Shown in pieces: positions 21,101 through 31,839 of a stretch of DNA of 64,000 nt. Positions within the stretch are counted from its first letter, which is position 1. Each line of letters starts with the position of its first letter. Origin of the DNA: Eledone cirrhosa (taxonomy: Eukaryota > Mollusca > Cephalopoda > Octopoda > Eledonidae); contig OZ024742.1 of NCBI GenBank assembly GCA_964016885.1, forward strand, positions 118,048,823 to 118,112,822, given 5' to 3'. The notes beneath the pieces are model-generated. The model was not told where the DNA came from and did not search any database. It was given only the letters and a program-made list of their open reading frames with translations. Position numbers and translations under genes: made by a program.

Positions 21101-21480
21101 TCTTATCTCACTTTACTTTATTTTATTTTATTTCATTGTATTTTATTTTATATAATTTTATTTTATTTTATTTTATTTTATTCTTTACCCTTTATCTTTA
21201 TTATCTGTATATTTTATATATATTTTTTATATTTTTTATATATATTATTTGTCTATTTTTTATCTATTTTTTATCTATTTTTATCTACTCTTATCTATCT
21301 TATCTATTTTTGTCTATTCCTTATCTATTCTCTATCTCTTATCCATGGTTAATCTATTTTTTATCTATGGTTAATCTATTTTTATCCTTTGTTTATCTTA
21401 CTTTTACCCATTGTATTTTTACCCATTGTATATCTACCATTTATCTCTTAGCTTTTGCATACTCGTCCATGATATGTTAT
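21100..21480. repeat. (TTTTA)n and TTATCTATT-type degenerate repeat
   Basis: TTTTA pentamers at 21117-21180 grade into TTATCTATTTT repeats. The open frames here are Leu/Ile/Phe-rich artefacts. Confidence 0.9.
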
Positions 21481-21823
21481 TTGTATTAGTCTATACTATA
21501 TGTGTTGCATATGGCTGCCTGTTGTGTGGTTGCATGCGGGTGCTCATGCTTATGCGTATGCTTGTATGTAACTGTATGTTAACAGCACCCTGCCCAACTG
21601 CGAGTGATAGCACCTCTTATTTTTCAATGCTTATTTTTCAATGTTTATTTTTTATTTCTTCAATGTTTATTTTTTACTTTTTACTATTCTTTATCCTCCA
21701 ATTTTATTTTCTACACTATCTCACTCTATTCACTCTACTCTTTAAACTCCTCCCAACTTATGGCATCCCCATATATATTCTTCTGTCTTGGCTTTGTTAA
21801 TGCTTGTGTAATATGTACTCACT

Positions 21824-21881
21824 CTTTATGCTCTGATGAGTCCCACTTATAGTGTGGACGAAACACTGTTAGCAATTAAAG
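21824..21881 (+). ncRNA. Type I hammerhead ribozyme, stand-alone
   Basis: Stem I 5' strand CTTTATGCT (21824-21832), canonical core CTGATGA (21833-21839), stem II GTCC/GGAC (21840-21843 with 21856-21859) extended by CAC/GTG with one bulged base, GAAA (21860-21863), a minimal 2-bp stem III (AC/GT with a 3-nt loop), cleavage triplet GTT ending 21870, and stem I 3' strand AGCAATTAAAG (21871-21881). All core bases match the consensus, including the G10.1-C11.1 pair. The minimal stem III is the kind seen in animal retrozymes and Penelope-like elements. No coding retroelement is recognisable around it. Confidence 0.8.
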
Positions 21882-22335
21882 ATATACCTATGTTCTAAGC
21901 GTTCTTTGTTGTTAATTATATTACGGCTCTGTCCTCAGACATCGAGCTAACCTTATACTGCCTATTGGATAAGTGGAGTGTTACACACTCCTAATCCTCT
22001 CCCTTATATACTATATATACACATATACATTCAACACAGAGTAGAGAGTTTGACAACAGGTCGGTGATTTTAGTCTAGATAGGGTAATGACATCGGGCCT
22101 TAAGAAAACAACTTTAACAATAATAATTTTTCTGCTTTTAGCATGGAGCCAGCGATTGCTCCAGCGCATTACTGGTACTCTCTTTTGTTGACTCCGTGGG
22201 GATGAAAGGCAAGGCAAGGGCCATAGCTGTAAAGTAATTATAATAATACTGAACGGTAACACGAAAGGCTTCAACTATACGAACTCTTTTGAAAGTCAAC
22301 AGTTGACATAATCTTGTAATCTTGTATCAGTAATG
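21882..22335. other. No recognisable gene
   Basis: Sequence following the hammerhead. It may be the rest of a small non-coding retroelement, but no second copy exists in this window to define its borders. Confidence 0.4.
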
Positions 22336-22339
22336 GCGG

Positions 22340-22447
<108 letters not shown>

Positions 22448-22589
22448 GTGAGTAGCGTGTGTGTGCTTGTTTGTATGTATGAGTGTTGGTGTGTGCGCGC
22501 GTATGTATGTGTGTGTGTCGTACGTATAAGTGTCAACAAGTGAGTTTTTTTATGCGCGGGGACATAGAAATAGTCGGGCTGGATACCCG

Positions 22590-22856
22590 ATCGCGCAGTT
22601 AAACCACTGGGAGTGAAGAACCCCTAGCCCTTGTCAGGGCATTCTTCTAGGAGAAGGCATCTCAGGAAACTGGGTTAACTCCGACATAAAACCTGCGGCT
22701 CAGTAGTTACCGATGATGTTGATCTTTTCTTCATTTCGGGTTATAGCTACTGTCGCTCAGAGAGAGGGATTGGCTCAGTGCACAGTCTTTCCTCACTTTA
22801 AAAATATTCTTCACGCACAGGCATTGCACGATTGCATTAATTAATAATTATTAATA
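22590..22856 (+). repeat. Unclassified dispersed repeat X, copy 2
   Basis: Matches 17978-18245. Homology stops at TTAATAATTATTAATA, where an (ATT)n stretch and then the Tx1-like copy begin, so the tail present in copy 1 is missing here. Confidence 0.75.
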
Positions 22857-22889
22857 GTGTATTATTATTATTATTATACCACACCTACA

Positions 22890-23275
22890 ACAAACACAGA
22901 CATACCCGAAACAACACCACCAAAACCATCACCACCACAGTCACCAAAACGAAAACAAATAAAACCACACCAACAAAATGTTAAAAACTTCGTGCTTGTC
23001 AGAAGGGCCAACGATAAACTGATGTCCCTCTTAGCACGAAGCAAGGACATTCAAACAGAGGGGGAGATTTTTGAAAGGAGCACATTTTGCATGCCAGAAG
23101 ATTTGCTTCTGGTCCGAATATAATTCAATTCCTTCAAAGAAATTTGAGAGAGCTTTCCTCAAGACATGGGAACCCCGAATGTGAAACCCACATCGAGACT
23201 TTTAAAGGGGTTCCCAAAAGAAACCCCACCAACCATGGAGGTCGAACCACCCGACCTTCACAAGACCCCGGGAGG
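22890..23275 (+). pseudogene. Tx1-like copy A: ORF1 3' remnant
   Basis: The translation has KNFVLVRRANDKLMSLLARS and GEIFERSTF, matching 34860-35000 in copy B, where it follows the CCHC domain. A frameshift near 23100 moves the rest to RRFASGPNIIQFLQRN and VPKRNPTNHGGRTTRPSQDP. Only the ORF1 C-terminal part is present. Confidence 0.7.
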
Positions 23276-23311
23276 TAAGTAAACCTTCCCTCCCTCTCTT
23301 AGCTTACCAAC

Positions 23312-24097
23312 ATGGCCATATCAAGTTTAAATGTTCGCGGAAGTTTAAATGTTCGCGGCCTGGGGTCACCCTGGAAGCAGGGTCGCCTGCTCAACGACCT
23401 CAGGTCGCTGGAAATGGATGTGATTGCCGTCAGCGAGACCAGAACTTCCGACACGCGCACACTAGCTCCCATTTTCGACGACTATCAGATCTTGGCATCT
23501 GTTAGCAGGCCGGGAATGGGGGGTAGAGTGGCAGTGCTGTTTAGGAAAGGACTGGATCTCGAGGTAAGGTCGATCTTCCGGGACCCGGACGGTAAGTTGG
23601 TGGTCTTGGATGTGAGCAGTAGCGAAGGTGGTGCCTTTAGACTGCTGGCCGTCTACGCCCCTTCAGGGGCCGGACGACCGGACTTCTTTAGGCGCCTGGA
23701 GACCTTTCTGGGTACGTCTCGCCCTTTACTGTTAGCGGGGGACTGGAATGGCATCTTAGACGCACGCTGGGATTGTGTGGGAGTAGCCGATAGGAGCGGA
23801 GGGTGCAAAAGCCTCAAGCACCTACTCAGCCAGTTCCAACTGTCTGACAGGTATCGACTAGATTTTCCCAATGTGCCAGTATGGACATGGACCAACCGAA
23901 TGGGGTCATCTAGATCGTATATAGACAGGATCTTCATTAGGAAAATAGATAGAAATAGTGTAGGCTGCTCACTTTTTAAAGCGGTCGCCTATTCAGATCA
24001 CAAATTTGTGATCTGTACGGTCGACCTAGATAAAACGCATAGGTTAGGACCGGGTTACTGGAAGCTGAACATGTCATTTCCGGCACGTAAGACTTAG
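23312..24097 (+). CDS. Tx1-like copy A: apurinic-type endonuclease domain
   Basis: A 261-residue open frame with all the expected catalytic landmarks of the EEP nuclease family: SETR with Glu42, YAP at 115-117, GDWN at 143-146, SYIDRI at 202-207 and SDH at 228-230. In LINEs this domain nicks target DNA to prime reverse transcription. Near the start an 18-bp stretch (AAGTTTAAATGTTCGCGG) is tandemly duplicated at 23324-23359, adding SLNVRG twice; copy B has one. The frame ends at TAG (24095-24097) shortly after the domain, so the ORF2 link to RT is broken. Confidence 0.85.
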   Translation: MAISSLNVRGSLNVRGLGSPWKQGRLLNDLRSLEMDVIAVSETRTSDTRTLAPIFDDYQILASVSRPGMGGRVAVLFRKGLDLEVRSIFRDPDGKLVVLDVSSSEGGAFRLLAVYAPSGAGRPDFFRRLETFLGTSRPLLLAGDWNGILDARWDCVGVADRSGGCKSLKHLLSQFQLSDRYRLDFPNVPVWTWTNRMGSSRSYIDRIFIRKIDRNSVGCSLFKAVAYSDHKFVICTVDLDKTHRLGPGYWKLNMSFPARKT

Positions 24098-24458
24098 AGG
24101 GACTGAGTCAACAATTTACTTAAGCAAAAGTTGACAGGGGGATCATCAACAACAGATGTTGGGGAGCTCTCAAAAGAGAGATTTGAGTAACTTCGATAGA
24201 GTTCAGCAAAGAACTAGCGTTAGAGAAAAATAGAAAGGAGGGGGAGCTGGTAGATAAGTTAGACGAGGCTATTTGTAGTGGCATTGTAACCGACGTGCTA
24301 ACGGCAAGAATGGCATTAGACCATTTCTTCAATGCGAAACACGAAGGTTGCATTGTCAGAGCTAAGGCGCGTGCGCTGAGAAACGAGGGAACCAAAGCTG
24401 TTCGATGGGCCCGCGTGGCGGAGGCGCAGCGTGGTAATAAAACCACAATTCGGTCTTT

Positions 24459-25328
24459 GTGAACCGAGACAGACACGAGATAAGCGATTCCAAGCGGATG
24501 TGTGAGGCCTTTCGCCGGCACTTTGCTCGGTTGTTCGGGGAAAGTGGCGAGTCAGAAAGAGTAGCGGATTTCAGTCCCTACCTTGACGGCTTGCCGCGCA
24601 TCTCGACGCTCGACGCTGAGCGCTGCGAAAGGCCGATTACTTCAGCCGAAATTCAGGACGGCCTTGTCGGCTGCATGAGGCGCAAGTCACCCGGTTTGGA
24701 TGGCCTGCCCTACGAGCTTTACGTAAATATGCCAGACTTGTTCTCCGATCTCCTCGAAGCACTCTACTGCAACTGGCAGCAGAATGGGAGTATTCCCAGT
24801 TCTGTGAGCAGGGGAGTGGTGACGCTGATAAGGAAAGACGAGAACAAGAGGGATACATTAGACAACTTCAGGCCCATAACTCTGCTCAACACAGAGTTTA
24901 AGATTTTGGCCAAGGTGCTAGCAAAGAGATTGGCGCTTGTCGTCGAGGATTTGGTTGAGGAGGCGCAAACTTGCGCAATCCCAGCCAGGTCCATACACGA
25001 CAATCTCCACCTGATGCGATATATCATAGAGAGGGTAGGGTATAAACCTGGCTTCGGTGGGGCACTGATCAATTTAGATCAATCGAAAGCATTCGATAGG
25101 GTCGTCCATCGGTATCTGGAGTTTGTCCTCAAAGCAGCTGGCTTCCGCCCTGTCTTCAGAAGCTGGATCGCTGCAATGCACAGCGGCACACGCTCGGTGG
25201 TCAAGGTTAATGGCTACCTCTTGGAACCATTTCGGCTCTCCCGATCGGTCCGTCAAGGGTGCCCTCTCTCTTCCCTTCTGTACGTATTCACTCTCGAGCC
25301 TTTACTGCGGAAGCTGGGGCTGTTGTAG
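24459..25328 (+). pseudogene. Tx1-like copy A: reverse transcriptase, first part
   Basis: 289 codons covering the thumb-proximal N-terminal region and the RT fingers and palm: RKSPGLDGLPYELY, RPITLLN, SIHDNLHLMRYI, NLDQSKAFDRV (motif A) and VRQGCPLSSLLYVFTLEPLL (motif B). A frameshift at 25328 separates it from the YADD motif in the next frame. The 24100-24458 segment upstream encodes the EN-RT linker but has stops. Confidence 0.82.
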
Positions 25329-25361
25329 GGCATTCCGCTCCAACCGGGACGTGGAAAGGCG

Positions 25362-26108
25362 GTGTCGGCTTATGCGGACGACATCACCGTGATGGTGTCG
25401 AACACCTCAGAAATCGAGGTGGTTGGCACCTTATTGAAGGAATATGAAAGGTTGACAGGAGCCAAACTTAAACCGGAAAAGTCGGTGGGCTTGCAGCTCG
25501 GAACCTGGAGATACAAGCCCATGCCGTCCAACAGCGTTGTGGGGCGCTGGACGGACGGACCGGTAAAGTTGCTCGGGGTCTGGTTCGGACCAGACCTCCA
25601 GGTGGAAAATAATTGGGACGAGATAACGAGCAGAGTAGCCAGTCTCACCCAAAAATGGGCTGGGAGGAAGCTATCACTGAAAGGTCGCGCGGAGGTGGCG
25701 AATGCGTACATCGCGTCCGTCATCTACTACCGCTTGACCGTCGTGCCTTGCCCCCGTCCGCGCCTCATCAAGTTGGAACGGCTCCTCTTCAAATTCTTGT
25801 GGAGGGGACAAGTTCCGTTGGTGAGGCGGTCCATCTGCTGCCAGCACCCTCTACGCGGAGGGCTGGACATGCCGTGGCTAATGATGCGCAGACATGCGTT
25901 GAGACTGCGATATCTCCAGATATTCTGCCTCAACGGTGAACAGGTGTGGTCGCCGTTTATCAGACGGGCCTTTCCGCAGCTAATTTCTTTGACTGAGCTG
26001 CAGTCCTGGGTTAAGAAGAGACCGAGACTGGGTGACTGGCACCTGGAATGTTGCCAGGCACTCACTGCCCTCTACCAACTTCCACTCTCGAGTTCTATAG
26101 AGGATTAG
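25362..26108 (+). pseudogene. Tx1-like copy A: reverse transcriptase palm and connection region
   Basis: Begins MSAYADDITVM, the catalytic YADD loop (motif C), with GAKLKPEKSVGLQLGTW and KLLGVWFGPD downstream, the normal order after RT. It continues the 24459-25328 frame after a one-step frame change at about 25328-25362. Confidence 0.82.
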
Positions 26109-26706
26109 TGGTGGGCAAGTGCGATGACGCACTCGGAGAGGCTTTGGGCCTCGACGAAGTCGAACTGACCAGTCCGTACCGGAGGACCTTTGAGCCGGGG
26201 ACGATGAACAATCTCCAGAAATCCCTCGTTTGGCAGTGCTACCGGGGGGCACTGCCGGTTCGGGATAAACTCTACATGCACGGAAGTGCTGTCCGCCGGA
26301 CCTGCCCAAGATGCGCACAGAACGACGAAACCGTTCTGCACGCACTTGTCCAATGTCCGTGCATTACTGTCTTGTGGAGTTATGTCGAACAGCTACTGTC
26401 GCGTGTGGAACTAATCCGGCTATCGGCCGAATCCATAGTGAAGATCGACCCACCGCCTTCCTTGGGTCAGGAAGAGCAGGACATTTTCCTGTCTGGTGGC
26501 AGTTGCGAAAGATGTTATATGGTGGACCAGGTTAAAAGGACTGAAAACAGACACTTTTCTCTTCGGCCAATCCCTCATCAACTTCTTCAAGTTTCACCTG
26601 GAAAGGAAGGTGATGGTGGAGAGGGAAGTGGTGCCCTCCAGTACATTTGCTAAAAGGTGGATGAATGTGGCGAGACTGGCTCGTGAAGGCATGGGTGGGA
26701 AAGTGT
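26048..26706 (+). pseudogene. Tx1-like copy A: C-terminal region with Cys-His cluster
   Basis: Reads TFEPGTMNNLQKSLVWQCYRGALPVRDKL, then CPRCAQNDETVLHALVQC, a CX2CX8HX4C cluster typical of LINE C-termini, and then shifts frame at about 26490. The final KRWMNVARLARE stretch matches copy B before the sequence breaks off at the NLR-beta junction. Confidence 0.75.
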
Positions 26707-26713
26707 AATAACA

Positions 26714-27040
26714 ATGGTATACTCCTGCTGCAGATGTGTGAGGAGCTGGATCTGTGTTACCAACACCATGTTCCAACAAAAGATCAAATTTAAGACCACA
26801 TGGATACATCCTGCAACTAAGGAATGGCATCTTTTGGACTATGTCCTACTCAGGATGCGTGACAGACATGATGTGCAGTGTGTTTGTGCCCTTCGTGGAG
26901 CTGAGTGCTGGACTGACCACCACCTGGTACGCGCAAAAGTGAAAATAATCACTAAACGTAAAAACCGGGCTCCTGGTTTTGCCCTGCTCAGAAGATTGAA
27001 TGCTGCTCGTCTTAGGGATAAAAATGTGAAGAGGACATAG
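26714..27040 (+). pseudogene. NLR-beta: endonuclease C-terminus
   Basis: NTMFQQKIKFKTTWIHP, then WHLLDYVLLRMRDRHDV and CWTDHHLVRAKVKI: the final strands of an EEP nuclease with its DHH catalytic His. The N-terminal half is absent. Downstream 27041-27540 has several stops. Confidence 0.75.
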
Positions 27041-27545
27041 CAAGAAGAGATGCAGGTTGCAGATGTTGGTGAGGATTGGCCGACCCTTAAAAAGTCAGTT
27101 TATGATGTAGGCAGGCGTGTTCTGGGATTGGTGCAGAGAAAACATCAAGCTGGTTTAATAAGAATGATAAACATATAGAAGACTTGTTAGCTGATTATAG
27201 GCGTGCTCTGTCACGCTACTTGACGGCAAAACCACAGGAGAAGAATATGTTGCATAAGGAACTCAAGAATGTGAAATCACGTGTTATGCGGAGTATTTCT
27301 CAGAAGAAGTATCAGTGGTAGAGTGAGAAGGCTGATGAGATACAAACTGCGTCAGATTCCAATAATACAAAGCTGTTGTATAGTCTCTTGCGTGAACTTT
27401 ATGGACCGCCTTCTTCTCTGGTGACACCGCTTCGCAGCAAGGATAGCAAAGAACTTCCTCGTGACTCACAAGGAATTCTACGAAGGTGGCGAGAGCACTT
27501 TCATGAGCATTTGAAGATTTCCTCAATCTCATTCCAGAAAGTCCT

Positions 27546-28664
27546 GTGAAAGTAGCTCTCGCAGAACCTCCGACGCTTGTGGAGGTTGCAGTGGCTATCT
27601 CGAAGCTGAACAGTGGAAGGTCTCCAGGTATGGATGGCATACATGCAGAGCTCCTACAATATGGTGGTGAGAGACTCCTGCAACATCTTCACTCTTTGTT
27701 TGGCAGGATATGGGCAAGTGAATCCGTACCTGAGGACTGAAGAGATGCAGTAATGGTGGTCTTGTACAAGGGAAAGAGTAACAGGAATGATTGTGGGAAC
27801 TACAGAGGTATATCATTGCTTTCTGTCATAGGGAAAGTTTTATGTAGGGTGCTTCTGGACCGTCTGCTGCCATACATTGCAGATTGTGTTCTTCCTGAAA
27901 GTCAATCTGGTTTTCGTGCTGGACGCGGCACTACTGATATGATCTTCTCAGCTAGACAGCTCCAGGAGAAGTGCATGGAACAAGGTTTGGATCTGTATCG
28001 GGTTTTTGTCGATCTGACAAAAACTTTCGATAGTGTTAACAGAAATTCATTATGGAAGGTTCTCCAGAAACCTGGTTGCACTGATAAGTTCCTTGCTTTA
28101 GTTAAGTCTTTCCATGACGACATGAAGGCTTGGGTTAATGTCGGAGGTAACATGTCTGAGCCTATCTCAGTAGAAAATGGAGTGAAACAGGGAGATATTC
28201 TAGCACCGACCCTGTTTGTCATATACTTTGCAATGGTTTTCTATATTGCATTCAGGAATTGCGAGCATGGTGTTTACATCCGATATCGAACCTCAGGCAG
28301 CATATTTAACATAAGGCGCTTTGCTGCAAAAACAAAAGTATTTACATCAATCATAAGAGACCTCTTGTATGCAAATGATTGCGATCTTGTAGCGCACACA
28401 GAGGGTGATATGCAGTACATTTTGAATGCATTTTCTGATGCTTGCACTGCCCTAGGATTAACTGTCAGTCCCAAGAAAACCGTCGTCACGACCAACCTGC
28501 CCCTGGTAAGCAGTACAGTGAACCAAATATATATGTGTATGGTAAACGACTTGGAGTGGTTGATCAGTTTGTCTACCTGGGAAGCACTGTCAATCGATAC
28601 AGCAACCTTGATAATGAAATCCCACTCAGGATTAGGAAAGCAAATGATGCTTTCGGAAAGCTAG
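27546..28664 (+). pseudogene. NLR-beta: reverse transcriptase with YAND active site
   Basis: 27546-27740 gives SKLNSGRSPGMDGIHAELLQY, the usual start of the RT module, ending at a TGA. 27753-28664 gives GNYRGISLLSVIGKVLCRVLL, PESQSGFRAGRGTTDMIF, FVDLTKTFDSVNR (motif A) and GVKQGDILAPTLF (motif B). The catalytic loop reads YANDCDLVAH instead of YADD (about 28367-28378), so the first metal-binding Asp is lost and the enzyme should be inactive. The frame changes again near 28480. Confidence 0.82.
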
Positions 28665-29287
28665 AAAGGCAACTCTGGTGTCTGCGAGACATATGCATGA
28701 AGACAAAGGTAAAGGTGTACAAAGCATGTGTGCTCTCTTCTCTTCTTTATGCCTGCGAGACCTGGGTCACATATCGACACCACCTTAAGCAATTGGAGCG
28801 TTTCCATCAGATGTGTCTCAGACTGATCCATGGCGTTCACTGGAGGGACCACATTAGTGATGCCGAGATCTTGGAAAGCTCTATGTGTGACAGTATAGAA
28901 GCTCTTGTGCTTAAGCAACGACTCCGTTGGAGTGATCACCTTGCCAGGATGAAGGATTCTAGAATACCAAAACAACTCTTTTATGGAGAGTTAGTTAAAG
29001 GAAAACGACAGCCACATAAACCAAAAAAGAGGTATAAGGATTCCTTGAAAGCCTCTTTGAAAGACGCTAACATCTCTGCTGATACATGGTATAATGTTGC
29101 TGCTGATCGTAATAAATGGAGAAAGACTGTATATGAGGGAAATGTTGCCTTTGAGGCATCTCGAATCACATACGAGAAAGTAAAGCGGGATATGAGGAAG
29201 GGCATTGCTGTTGCACTTCCAGACGGCGAAGGTCCTCCTATGGTGCTGACATGCAGCGTCTGTGCGAGACTGCCTAAGCAAAGCTAG
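28442..29287 (+). pseudogene. NLR-beta: post-RT region
   Basis: VYGKRLGVVDQFVYLGSTVNRYSNLDNEIPLRIRKANDAFGKL, KACVLSSLLYACETWVTYRHHLKQLERFHQMCLR and LVKGKRQPHKPKKRYKDSLK are the usual landmarks after the palm. It ends at TAG after a Cys-rich stretch (LTCSVCARL). The next frame supplies the zinc fingers. Confidence 0.8.
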
Positions 29288-29546
29288 ACTCGAAAGTCAT
29301 CTTCGCAGTCATAAAATAAGACCAGTGGTTGACTACCAGGCTACTGTTAGAGATGTTACTCATCATGCTTGCCAAACATGTGGTAGAGAATGTAAATCAG
29401 TAGGAGGGCTCAAACTACATGCAAAAGTAGATGAACTCCAACCACAGCCGGCTATTCCCAGTGAATGTTTTGGTTGTCAACTCTGTGTAAGACATTTTAG
29501 ATCATTGGCTGGGCTAAACAGCCACATTCGATCGCATCGCTGTTAA
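29262..29546 (+). pseudogene. NLR-beta: C-terminal zinc fingers
   Basis: Two motifs are visible: CQTCGRECKSVGGLKLH and CQLCVRHFRSLAGLNSHIRSH. The second fits CX2CX12HX3H. A preceding RLESHLRSH is the tail of a third finger whose Cys pair lies in the previous frame (CSVC at 29253), so a single frameshift splits it. Such C-terminal fingers probably bind nucleic acid during integration. Confidence 0.75.
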
Positions 29547-29760
29547 TTGCTATCGTGTGGGTGTGGGTGTATAGATATGTTTATGTGTGTGCGTGTGTGT
29601 GTATATATATATATGTATATTATCATTGTTGTTGTTGTCGTTATTATTATTGTGATTATTTATTATGGTTTCTTTTCTCGTGCAATGGCCATACTCGATA
29701 ACGAGGAGGCAGCCATCATGTATATATGTATGGATGTATGGATGGATGGATAGATGGGTG

Positions 29761-30057
29761 GATGGTGATGTGTGCGTGTGTGTGTGTGTTTATGTATGGA
29801 TTTATTGACTGCAGCGCTCACTTCGTACTTATTTTACTATCTCTGAACGATGAAAATCAAAGATAACAGTGACAGGTTTTGAACCAATAACCTAAAAATA
29901 CTTAATTAAATAACATAGGGCTTACACTGCAGTACTCTAGTATTTACGTCTTTACTTTTTATTCACTCAGAAGAGAGATTGTACAACTGATTTTAATTGG
30001 ATACCTCACTATGTTAGATTTAAGGTGAACAAATATTTTATAATGATGCGAATGTTT
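29761..30057. other. No recognisable feature
   Basis: TG-rich at first, then unremarkable AT-rich sequence. Confidence 0.45.
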
Positions 30058-30590
30058 TCACATAGTTTCCAATGTAGCTTAGATTAAGTTTCATTTTGTA
30101 AATCTATAAGCTGTGATTGGTTATTCATCAGCCAGTCATATTGCTTTTTCCAAGAACTGTTAAATACTTTCTTGGTGATTTGATAAAAAGAGAGAGTCCT
30201 GTTTGAGTTGTTCGTTTTAAAATTTAAATTAATGTTATGATTGGTTGATTAAATATTGACACATTTACTCTGCTGTAATAAAGTTATATTTAAACAACAT
30301 TCTATTTTTGCTTTACGCAATGTACGGCATCCGGATATGTTACCAGAAGAAACAAGATAATGCATAAAGAAATTCCCATCTGGCCTCTTTAGAATTTCTA
30401 ATTTATCTTCAAAAATCTATCTTTAGTACGTAGATGTTGCTCAAACACACGCAAAAAATGTCTCACCATAATGGCTCACGAAATGAGAGCTGCCGTTGCG
30501 AAAGGTATAGAATATTTCCATATCATAAAATAACTAAATGATTGTAGAAAATGAATGATTATTGAAAATAGATCAGCCTGCGCTATTCAA
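30058..30590 (+). repeat. Direct repeat D, copy 1
   Basis: Contains AGTTTCCAATGTAGCTTAG, CTATAAGCTGTGATTGGTTAT and ATTTACTCTGCTGTAATAAAG, all repeated in order at 30977-31625 with point changes and indels. Non-coding. Confidence 0.88.
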
Positions 30591-30976
30591 TGAACATTGT
30601 GTAGGTTCCTTTCCAGAAATCCAGGTCAGCTGGCACACATGAGTCAACCAGACAATACCTTCTTCACAGTGGCCTTGCTACATTTGAGCTTTAATTGCTC
30701 TTGTAACCTCAACCTCTGAACGATTAGTCATCGCTCTCAGAAGCACCTCGTGTACATCAGAAGATGCAGTTGGAATCGAGTTTAGGAGATCAGCAAGTAT
30801 TCTCGCGATCTCGCGAAGATGCATCTCTCCGAAGGGACGAGAACCCAAGACACGTTCCTGATAATAGGTGTGGAGGAGGACTTCTTATTACGAAGTCGGC
30901 GGATGGTCTGCCAGACACTTTATTTGCTGATCTTAAGTTGGATTCCAACTCAAGCACTTTCGCCCTCAGTATTTAA
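30591..30976 (-). mobile_element. NLR-alpha fragment between the D repeats
   Basis: On the minus strand it matches 20020-20380: the HEVLLRAMTNRSEVEVTRAIKA-like region before RT motif A. About 390 bp, heavily decayed. Confidence 0.65.
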
Positions 30977-31625
30977 CACGTAGTTTCCAATATAGCTTGG
31001 ATTAAATTTTATTTTGTAAATCTATAAGCTGTGATTGGTTATTTATCAACCAATCATATTGCTTTCTTCAAGAAATGTTAAATACTTCTTGAGGATTTGA
31101 TAAAACGAGAGAGTCCTGTTTGAGGTTATTTATTCTATGGAATGTCAGCATGTTCGTGATGTTCGTTTTAAAAAATTATATTAATGCTATGATTGGTTGA
31201 TTAATATTAACACATTTACTCTGCTGTAATAAAGTTATATTTAAACGACATTTTTTTTTCTTTACGAAATATACGATAGCCGGATATGTTACCAGCAGAA
31301 ACGAGATAATGCATAAAGAAATTCCCAACTGGCCTCTTTAGAATTTATAATTTACCTTCAAAAATCTATCTTTCATCCGTAGCCGTTGCTCAGACACACT
31401 CAAAAAATGTCTAGATCGAATAACACGGATATGAATATTTATCTAAAGATCTGTCAATAACTTAGTTCCTAGAAACACGAAGTTTTCAACGAGATGATTT
31501 AAGAGAATAGACTCACCATAATGGCACTTAAAATGAGAGCTGCCTTTGCGAAACTTATAGAACATTTTTCCATATAATAAAATAACTAAATGATTATTGA
31601 AAATAGATCAGCTTAAGCTATTTGA
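30977..31625 (+). repeat. Direct repeat D, copy 2
   Basis: Second copy of 30058-30590, longer because of insertions of about 40 bp near 31128 and 90 bp near 31405. Clear divergence shows the duplication is not recent. Confidence 0.88.
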
Positions 31626-31839
31626 AGAGCAAATAATATGCCCAGCTGGCCAAAACATAAACGTAAATCGTTGATTAAAGCAAAGGAAACTATGAAAAGT
31701 ATATTTCAGAGAAACACCAAATTGAACAATATTATAGCGTTTCGTCCTTCAGCCTTTTTAGTTCCTATCCTGTAATTTGCGTTTCACTTAGATCAATCAA
31801 ATGGGTATAAATAATACACTAATATTTACACACCTTCAA

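Larger units (their letters stand above)
22857..26706 (+). mobile_element. Tx1-like (L1 group) non-LTR retrotransposon, copy A
   Basis: Contains, in order, the end of ORF1, an intact AP-type endonuclease frame, RT and the C-terminal region. It lacks the ORF1 start and the 3' tail seen in copies B and C: at about 26706 the sequence switches to NLR-beta. The 5' border lies in an (ATT)n stretch. RT motifs such as FRPITLLNTEFKILAKVLAKRL and SIHDNLHLMRYII fit the Tx1 branch of the L1 superfamily. GC content is visibly higher than in the flanking DNA. Confidence 0.85.
26707..29760 (+). mobile_element. NLR-beta non-LTR retrotransposon, 5'-truncated, with C2H2-finger C-terminus
   Basis: Starts inside the endonuclease C-terminus (WHLLDYV, DHHLVRAKV), continues through RT and ends with two zinc-finger-like motifs. 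The 3' region at 29546-29720 carries a GTT/ATT-rich stretch and the CTCGTGCAATGGCCATACTCG hairpin tail also found in repeat X. Clade not assigned; such polymerases are often annotated simply as endonuclease-reverse transcriptase in invertebrates. Confidence 0.8.

Noticed and set aside
21136..21800. Hydrophobic Leu/Ile/Phe-rich membrane-like protein
   Set aside because: Translation of TTTTA and TTATCTATT repeats; no gene structure.
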